Source: Clostridiales bacterium UBA6330
GTDB taxonomy: Bacteria; Bacillota; Clostridia; Oscillospirales; CAG-272
DNA length: 9,281 bases
Assembly (NCBI GenBank): GCA_002438075.1
Contig: DJSQ01000177.1
Span: 1 to 9,281, forward strand
Direction of reading: 5' to 3'
This document shows positions 6,111 through 9,281 of this stretch, piece by piece. Made by a program: the position numbers and the translations under genes. How positions within the stretch are numbered: the stretch's first letter is position 1; every line of letters begins with the position of its first letter. The notes under the pieces were generated by a model that saw only the letters and a list, made by a program, of their open reading frames with translations, was not told where the DNA came from and did not search any database.

Positions 6111-7205
6111 TCACGCGGCTGTCGTTGTCGCGGGGACATTCTCCCAGAAGAAATGATACGGATAGGACTGCGACCAATAGCAGGTATAGAAGGAATACAG
6201 CCCGAACGCGACAAAGGCACTGCAAATGCTGTATTTGAGAAGCATACGGAATTTGAGATTCTGTACGCGCGTCACGATATTCGGGAGCGCAATCACCAAC
6301 GCGACCATGAAATAGTACCCCAGCCGCTCGGCAATCGAGTTGACACTGCTGAAGGACTGGCATATGCAGGCAAAATAAAAGATATTGAGGAAGCCGCCGC
6401 TGAGCTCGTCCTCCTTATCCCAGAGCACCACGCAGAACAGGTAGATCATCCAGAACACCAGCATCAGCCGATAAGCACCCGTCTCCTCGGGGACGTTCGT
6501 TTTTCCGAGCAGTTTCATTGCAAGGTTGAACAGCTGATATCTGCCGAAGAATATCCCTGCCAGCACAGGAAGTCCGAGCAGTCTTTGCCACTTCTTCAGC
6601 TTCAGATGGTAGGCGGGGTAAGCAACGAGGAACACGATTGCGGAGCTGTGGAACAGCCACGCCAGAAAGACCAGCAGGAGAAACGGCGCCCATTGCTTCC
6701 TTCGGATAAAGGGATAGGACAGACTGCATATTCCAACCGCAATCGCCTGCCGCAGTGCCGAAAACACAATCAGCCCCAGCGACAGACCGAGGTAGACCAC
6801 CATGGAAAAGTCGTAGTCCTTGCTGTAAAGCGCAATGACAACTCCGATGGGAATAATCGACAGAACCGCACAGGCAATCAGCAGGACCTGATAGTCGGTT
6901 GAAATATAGGAAAGCAATTTGTTGAAAACGACATATCCCCATTCGTAATTCTGCCAGTCCTCAAGTGCGAACAGGTCCCGAAAGGAGAGGTTTGCAATGT
7001 CATGATAGGATGCCAGATACCCTGCCGCTTCCCCGTAATGCAGGTCAATCCCCATGCTCGGGTGACGGAGCGCGACAAGTGCCGTAAACAGCAGGGTCAT
7101 CAGGATAATTCCCCACACATGGCGCTTTTCGGGGCAATTCCGCCGATAGAAGGTATACACGCCGAACAAGGCGATAAGACAATAGAGAACGATATAAACC
7201 GCCAT
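6111..7205 (-). CDS. EpsG-family polytopic membrane protein
   Basis: A 364-residue integral membrane protein with roughly nine to eleven hydrophobic helices. Features that point to the EpsG family (exopolysaccharide/capsule biosynthesis, Wzy-like) are ALRHPSMGIDLHY (45-57), EWGYVVFNKLLSYIS (88-102) and the family-like stretch FSALRQAIAVGICSLSYPFI followed by a WLFHSSAIVFL helix. Such proteins are thought to polymerise or handle lipid-linked sugar repeat units on the membrane, but no glycosyltransferase, flippase or other polysaccharide gene is visible next to it, so its substrate is unknown. The start ATG at 7205 has GGGAGG (complement of 7211-7216) 5 nt upstream. The gene has its own strong promoter and is flanked by terminator hairpins, so it is monocistronic. 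Its GC is visibly lower than in the spoIIIA genes. Confidence 0.82.
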   Translation of the reverse strand: MAVYIVLYCLIALFGVYTFYRRNCPEKRHVWGIILMTLLFTALVALRHPSMGIDLHYGEAAGYLASYHDIANLSFRDLFALEDWQNYEWGYVVFNKLLSYISTDYQVLLIACAVLSIIPIGVVIALYSKDYDFSMVVYLGLSLGLIVFSALRQAIAVGICSLSYPFIRRKQWAPFLLLVFLAWLFHSSAIVFLVAYPAYHLKLKKWQRLLGLPVLAGIFFGRYQLFNLAMKLLGKTNVPEETGAYRLMLVFWMIYLFCVVLWDKEDELSGGFLNIFYFACICQSFSSVNSIAERLGYYFMVALVIALPNIVTRVQNLKFRMLLKYSICSAFVAFGLYSFYTCYWSQSYPYHFFWENVPATTTAA

Positions 7206-7262
7206 CTCTTCCTCCCTTTTCTCTTCGGTTCGTCATGCTCCGACGCGGCTGTTCGGTATCGG

Positions 7263-7272
7263 TCCGCGCGGA
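7263..7272. repeat. Perfect 10-bp palindrome just downstream of the EpsG-like gene's start site
   Basis: TCCGCGCGGA is a perfect palindrome located at about +4 to +13 of the predicted EpsG-like transcript. Its position would suit an operator, but a GC palindrome of this length can arise by chance in GC-rich DNA. No second copy was noticed. Confidence 0.3.
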
Positions 7273-7282
7273 ATGACACTCT

Positions 7283-7311
7283 ATTATATCACAAAGCGGT
7301 CCGAATGTCAA
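7283..7311 (-). promoter_or_regulatory. Perfect-consensus sigma-A promoter for the EpsG-like gene
   Basis: Read on the minus strand, TTGACA (complement of 7306-7311), a 17-nt spacer and TATAAT (complement of 7283-7288), with TGTG just upstream of the -10 (complement of 7290-7293), the extended -16 element common in Gram-positive promoters. Transcription should begin near 7276, giving a leader of about 70 nt. This is a full match to the vegetative consensus, unlike the sporulation genes around it. Confidence 0.88.
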
Positions 7312-7350
7312 GGTTTGTCGGCGGAAAAGCGCATTCGCATGGATTATTTC

Positions 7351-7382
7351 ATCAAAAAAGGCGCACTCGCGCCTTTTTTGAT
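7351..7382. terminator. Bidirectional terminator after the S24 repressor gene
   Basis: A perfect 14-bp inverted repeat: ATCAAAAAAGGCGC (7351-7364) and GCGCCTTTTTTGAT (7369-7382), with a 4-nt ACTC loop. The A/T-rich outer arms give a GC stem followed by six T on either strand, a classic bidirectional intrinsic terminator. It ends about 20 nt after the repressor stop on the minus strand and also insulates the EpsG promoter from upstream transcription. Confidence 0.9.
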
Positions 7383-7402
7383 TGGAGAATGCGGGAATCC
7401 CG

Positions 7403-8242
7403 TCAGTCTTCGGCAGTCTCGTCGGCATCCTTTCGGGATGCGGACTTCCGTCTCAGCTTTCCGACCACGCGCCCGCGGCACTGCACATCGGAAAAATCCT
7501 TGAGCAGAATCGGACCGTATTCGGGGTTGAGCGAGATCAGACGGTCGCCGCCGTACATCTTGAAAAAGCCGGATCCGTCAAGCAGAAAGATTCCCAGCTC
7601 GCCAACCTCAACGCCCTCCGCATTCTGCACCAGCAGGATATCGCCGTCATGATACTTCGGCTCCATGCTGTTTCCGCTGATCCGGAGCGCATAATCCGCA
7701 TCCGCCGTTTTCTCGTTTCCGGGAATGGAAATCTTCTCGCTTTGCTCGTCATCCAGATAGACGCCGACGCCGGCGGAAACAGGCAGATCATACAGCCGGA
7801 TAGTGCGCTTCCCGCGGATCAGTCGCTCCCCTGCGAACCGTCCCGCAGGCTTCGGCGTGCGCAGAATCCGGGCGGGCGCACTCTGCACCGCCGCAGGAAC
7901 CGCATCCGTGCCGGCAACGCGCTCCCGCTCCTTTGCAATCACCACATCGGCAACCGACCGCCCCCAGGAATCCAGCTGGCGGTACGCCTCAATCAGGGCA
8001 ATCTCCTCCTGCGACAGCGTATAATTATTGGTATTGTCCGGAGCGCCGGTTACAATATATTCCACCGAGCAGTCCAGCGCCGAGCAGATTGCCACAATGT
8101 TGGAAAGCTTGGGCGATTCGTTCATGCCGGCAAGCAGCTTGCTCAGGGTTCCCAGCGGCACGCCGGACAGCTCCGACAGCCGCTCATTCGTTATCTTTTT
8201 CTGGCTTTTGACCAGCTTGATCCGATCAATATATGTTTTCAT
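7403..8242 (-). CDS. XRE-family HTH / S24 peptidase (LexA/CI-like) repressor
   Basis: A 279-residue transcriptional repressor. The N-terminal XRE/Cro-CI helix-turn-helix spans about residues 4-66 (recognition region LSELSGVPLGTLSKLLAG, 22-39). A linker rich in Ala, Arg and Pro follows, then a C-terminal S24 domain (about 150-265). The Ala157-Gly158 pair in VSAGVG fits the self-cleavage site, GNSMEP (190-195) holds the nucleophile Ser192, and FFKMY (226-230) holds the likely general base Lys228, so the domain looks active. Such proteins (LexA, phage CI, lactococcal HdiR) lose repression by RecA-stimulated self-cleavage after DNA damage. It is probably not the housekeeping LexA, whose HTH is a different (winged) type. 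Start ATG 8242 has GGAGG 7 nt upstream. It is divergent from the small membrane protein gene and probably represses both. Confidence 0.9.
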   Translation of the reverse strand: MKTYIDRIKLVKSQKKITNERLSELSGVPLGTLSKLLAGMNESPKLSNIVAICSALDCSVEYIVTGAPDNTNNYTLSQEEIALIEAYRQLDSWGRSVADVVIAKERERVAGTDAVPAAVQSAPARILRTPKPAGRFAGERLIRGKRTIRLYDLPVSAGVGVYLDDEQSEKISIPGNEKTADADYALRISGNSMEPKYHDGDILLVQNAEGVEVGELGIFLLDGSGFFKMYGGDRLISLNPEYGPILLKDFSDVQCRGRVVGKLRRKSASRKDADETAED

Positions 8243-8262
8243 CGTCCACCTCCAGATTCCGT

Positions 8263-8283
8263 TTATGGTACTATTATACCACA
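8263..8283 (-). promoter_or_regulatory. Candidate operator copy 1, over the repressor's own -10
   Basis: This 21-bp element on the minus strand agrees with the element at 8361-8381 at 16 of 21 positions. Shared parts, in order, are TGTGGTATA, T and then ACC and TAA at the same offsets. It contains the inverted repeat TGGTA-N6-TACCA, typical of a dimeric HTH repressor site, and covers the repressor promoter's -10. Part of the match (TGTG plus TATAAT) is explained by both being extended -10 promoters; the GGT/ACC symmetry and the ACC-n-TAA right part are not. Confidence 0.5.
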
Positions 8284-8301
8284 GAAAATCCGGTTTGTAA
8301 A
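8273..8301 (-). promoter_or_regulatory. Sigma-A promoter of the S24 repressor gene
   Basis: On the minus strand: TTTACA (complement of 8296-8301), a 17-nt spacer and TATAAT (complement of 8273-8278), with TGTG upstream of the -10. The start site would be near 8266, leaving a leader of about 24 nt with the Shine-Dalgarno. The -35 has one mismatch, so it is slightly weaker than the opposing promoter. Confidence 0.82.
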
Positions 8302-8310
8302 GGGGTTTCC

Positions 8311-8340
8311 GAAAAATATTTTCTTTTTTTGGAAAAAACC
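8311..8340. promoter_or_regulatory. AT-rich tract between the divergent promoters
   Basis: A/T-runs lie between the two -35 boxes, including the near-palindrome GAAAAATATTTTC (8311-8323) and a T7 and A6 run (8324-8338). They could serve as UP elements for RNA polymerase alpha subunits or as intrinsically bent DNA that helps repressors bound at both -10 sites interact. Only the composition is seen; the role is inferred. Confidence 0.35.
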
Positions 8341-8342
8341 TC

Positions 8343-8371
8343 TTGACAAACGGCGAAAGATGTGGTATACT
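8343..8371 (+). promoter_or_regulatory. Sigma-A promoter of the small membrane protein gene
   Basis: TTGACA (8343-8348), a 17-nt spacer and TATACT (8366-8371), with TGTG at 8361-8364. The start site would be near 8378, giving a leader of about 35 nt. It is strong on paper, so tight repression by the neighbouring regulator would be needed if the product is harmful. Confidence 0.87.
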
Positions 8372-8381
8372 GTCACCGTAA
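8361..8381 (+). promoter_or_regulatory. Candidate operator copy 2, over the small membrane protein gene's -10
   Basis: The second copy of the 21-bp element, 16 of 21 positions the same as the copy at 8263-8283. Its symmetry is weaker (GGT-N8-ACC). It covers the -10 and the predicted transcription start, an ideal place for a repressor. The two copies point away from each other, matching the divergent genes. Confidence 0.5.
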
Positions 8382-8412
8382 GATTCCGAATTTGGATCGA
8401 GGAGGACGTATC

Positions 8413-8880
8413 ATGAACAAGGAATATGCGGTTCCCGGAAGAATCTGTTCCGATAACGGAATATATGAAGCGTTTTATCGCGAGGTGAAAAAGCCCCGTC
8501 AGAATTCGCTTTGCGTGGCCCGTGCAAGGGTCATCGGATGGCTCCGGGCGATTCTCGGCATCCTTTGCTCCGCAGGCGTCCGCCGCGTTCTGCGCGCCGT
8601 TTTTGCCACGGCGGCACTGCTCGGAGCGGTCGGCACGGCTGGGGCGCTGGAGCGCGGGCGGCTCTCCCCCGCCGGCTGTCTGCTGCTTTCCGCAGCCTTC
8701 CTGTTCGTTGCCTATCTTTCCCTCAAGCCCCGCAGAAAAGCGAAGGAAAGGACGCCCGCTCACTGCCCGGAAGAACGCCCGCACAGCAGATCCGCAAGCA
8801 CCTTCCCCGCAAGCGCCGCCGCAGATTTTGCCTCTGCGACCGTATTCCCCGCAGAGCCGATTTCCAGAAGAAGCGAGTGA
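8413..8880 (+). CDS. Small membrane protein, unrecognised, divergent from the S24 repressor
   Basis: A 155-residue protein that I do not recognise. The N-terminus (1-38) is soluble and polar. Hydrophobic stretches follow at about 40-53, 62-79 and 85-104, suggesting two or three membrane helices. After LKPRRKAKER (104-113) comes a low-complexity Ala/Ser/Pro/Arg tail. Residues 116-155 are encoded in DNA that also codes, on the other strand, for the end of SpoIIP, and this tail looks like a composition-driven shadow; the protein may have been extended by loss of an earlier stop or by a frameshift. The start is well supported: AGGAGG (8400-8405) is 7 nt before ATG, and a consensus promoter lies upstream. 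The divergent layout with a self-cleaving repressor recalls lexA-yneA, where the partner is a damage-induced division inhibitor. It has no LysM domain and is not YneA by sequence, so this is an inference from layout only. Confidence 0.72.
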   Translation: MNKEYAVPGRICSDNGIYEAFYREVKKPRQNSLCVARARVIGWLRAILGILCSAGVRRVLRAVFATAALLGAVGTAGALERGRLSPAGCLLLSAAFLFVAYLSLKPRRKAKERTPAHCPEERPHSRSASTFPASAAADFASATVFPAEPISRRSE

Positions 8881-9281
8881 GGAGCAATCTCCTGATTGTA
8901 GGTGGCATTCCGCAAAAGCACCGGGCGGCTGATTCCGGCGGATGCCGCGTTCAGGCGGTCGGACAGCGTGAGCGCCAGTCCGAGATTCTCGCGCCATGCA
9001 GGGCAGGCATCCCCGTTTCCGTCCGAGCCGACAACCGCCATAATCTGCGCGGAGCCGCCCGCTGACAGCGTTCGCAGGCAGGCACCGTCTGCCGACAGAA
9101 CACTGTCCCGGTGCAGATCAATGACATAAGCAATAGAGGGGTATTCCTTCATGTACCGCCGGATGCACTCCGCCGCAGAAGCGTAAGCGCCGCGCAGGGT
9201 TCCGCCCTCGCCGTGCAGATCGGTGCAGTGGATCGCCGGAACCCCGCCGCGCACCAGTTCGCGGCAGAGCACCTCCCCCAC
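8760..9281 (-). CDS. spoIIP: SpoIIP, stage II sporulation cell-wall hydrolase (C-terminal part, 5' end outside window)
   Basis: The last 173 residues or so of SpoIIP; the reading frame stays open past the right edge, so the N-terminus and membrane anchor are missing. SpoIIP is an N-acetylmuramoyl-L-alanine amidase (with endopeptidase activity in B. subtilis) that works with SpoIID and SpoIIM during engulfment. Family marks in the visible part are GAYASA (31-36, usually near Y-N-G-x-Y-S-x-S), VIDLHRDS (53-60) with the likely zinc ligand His57, QIMAVVGSDG (79-88), WRENLGLALTLSDRL (96-110), ATYNQEIAPHSLLLEIGSAGNT (126-147) with the likely catalytic Glu140, and EA at 150-151. The GTG at the very edge is not a real start. 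Its last 121 nt overlap the end of the convergent small membrane protein gene, and no terminator is seen there. Confidence 0.92.
   Translation of the reverse strand: MGEVLCRELVRGGVPAIHCTDLHGEGGTLRGAYASAAECIRRYMKEYPSIAYVIDLHRDSVLSADGACLRTLSAGGSAQIMAVVGSDGNGDACPAWRENLGLALTLSDRLNAASAGISRPVLLRNATYNQEIAPHSLLLEIGSAGNTVAEAKSAAALAGKVLADLLCGRSSGQ

Noticed and set aside
6153..6902. A 249-codon plus-strand open frame opposite the EpsG-like gene
   Set aside because: Composition of a mirror frame (His, Gln, Arg rich), no ribosome binding site, and it opposes a clear membrane protein gene with promoter and Shine-Dalgarno.
8243..8412. A Gram-positive SOS box (GAAC-N4-GTTC) in the divergent intergenic region
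   Set aside because: None found by eye. The shared element has GGT/ACC symmetry instead, fitting an XRE-type rather than a classical LexA site.
7382..8416. A 344-codon plus-strand open frame opposite the S24 repressor
   Set aside because: It runs through the terminator side, the divergent promoters and into the next gene's start; the repressor on the other strand has full domain motifs.

Overview
The window looks like chromosomal DNA from a GC-rich, endospore-forming member of the Clostridia, possibly of the Oscillospirales type; that lineage guess is an inference. The evidence is a complete eight-gene spoIIIA operon, a second sporulation gene (spoIIP) at the right edge, strong AGGAGG-type ribosome binding sites and textbook sigma-A promoters.

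Layout, left to right. (1) 13-1104, minus: a PRK06851-type P-loop ATPase, divergent from spoIIIA. (2) 1228-6048, plus: spoIIIAA-AB-AC-AD-AE-AF-AG-AH, tightly packed with overlapping or nearly touching genes. Its only gap is the 74 nt before spoIIIAH, which contains a good match to a sigma-E promoter. (3) 6055-6090: a strong hairpin between convergent genes. (4) 6111-7205, minus: an EpsG-family polytopic membrane protein with its own perfect-consensus sigma-A promoter and lower GC by eye. (5) 7351-7382: a bidirectional terminator. (6) 7403-8242, minus: an XRE-type HTH plus S24 (LexA/CI-like) self-cleaving repressor. It is divergent from (7) 8413-8880, plus: a small unrecognised membrane protein. 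The two face-to-face promoters share a near-identical element over their -10 regions, a candidate operator. (8) 8760-9281, minus: the C-terminal part of SpoIIP, running off the window; its 3' end overlaps the 3' end of gene 7 by 121 nt.

How the genes fit together. In known spore formers the SpoIIIA proteins form a channel between mother cell and forespore: AA is the ATPase, AB-AF are membrane platform parts, and AG and AH form rings in the intermembrane space, AH binding forespore SpoIIQ. SpoIIP is a cell-wall hydrolase of the SpoIID/SpoIIM/SpoIIP engulfment machine. The window therefore holds two engulfment-stage loci separated by a non-sporulation island (EpsG-like gene, repressor, small membrane protein). 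The repressor/membrane-protein pair resembles the layout of lexA with a divergently transcribed cell-division inhibitor and is the best candidate for an undescribed module. No RNA genes, IS elements or CRISPR arrays were seen, and no stretch over about 200 nt lacks a gene.
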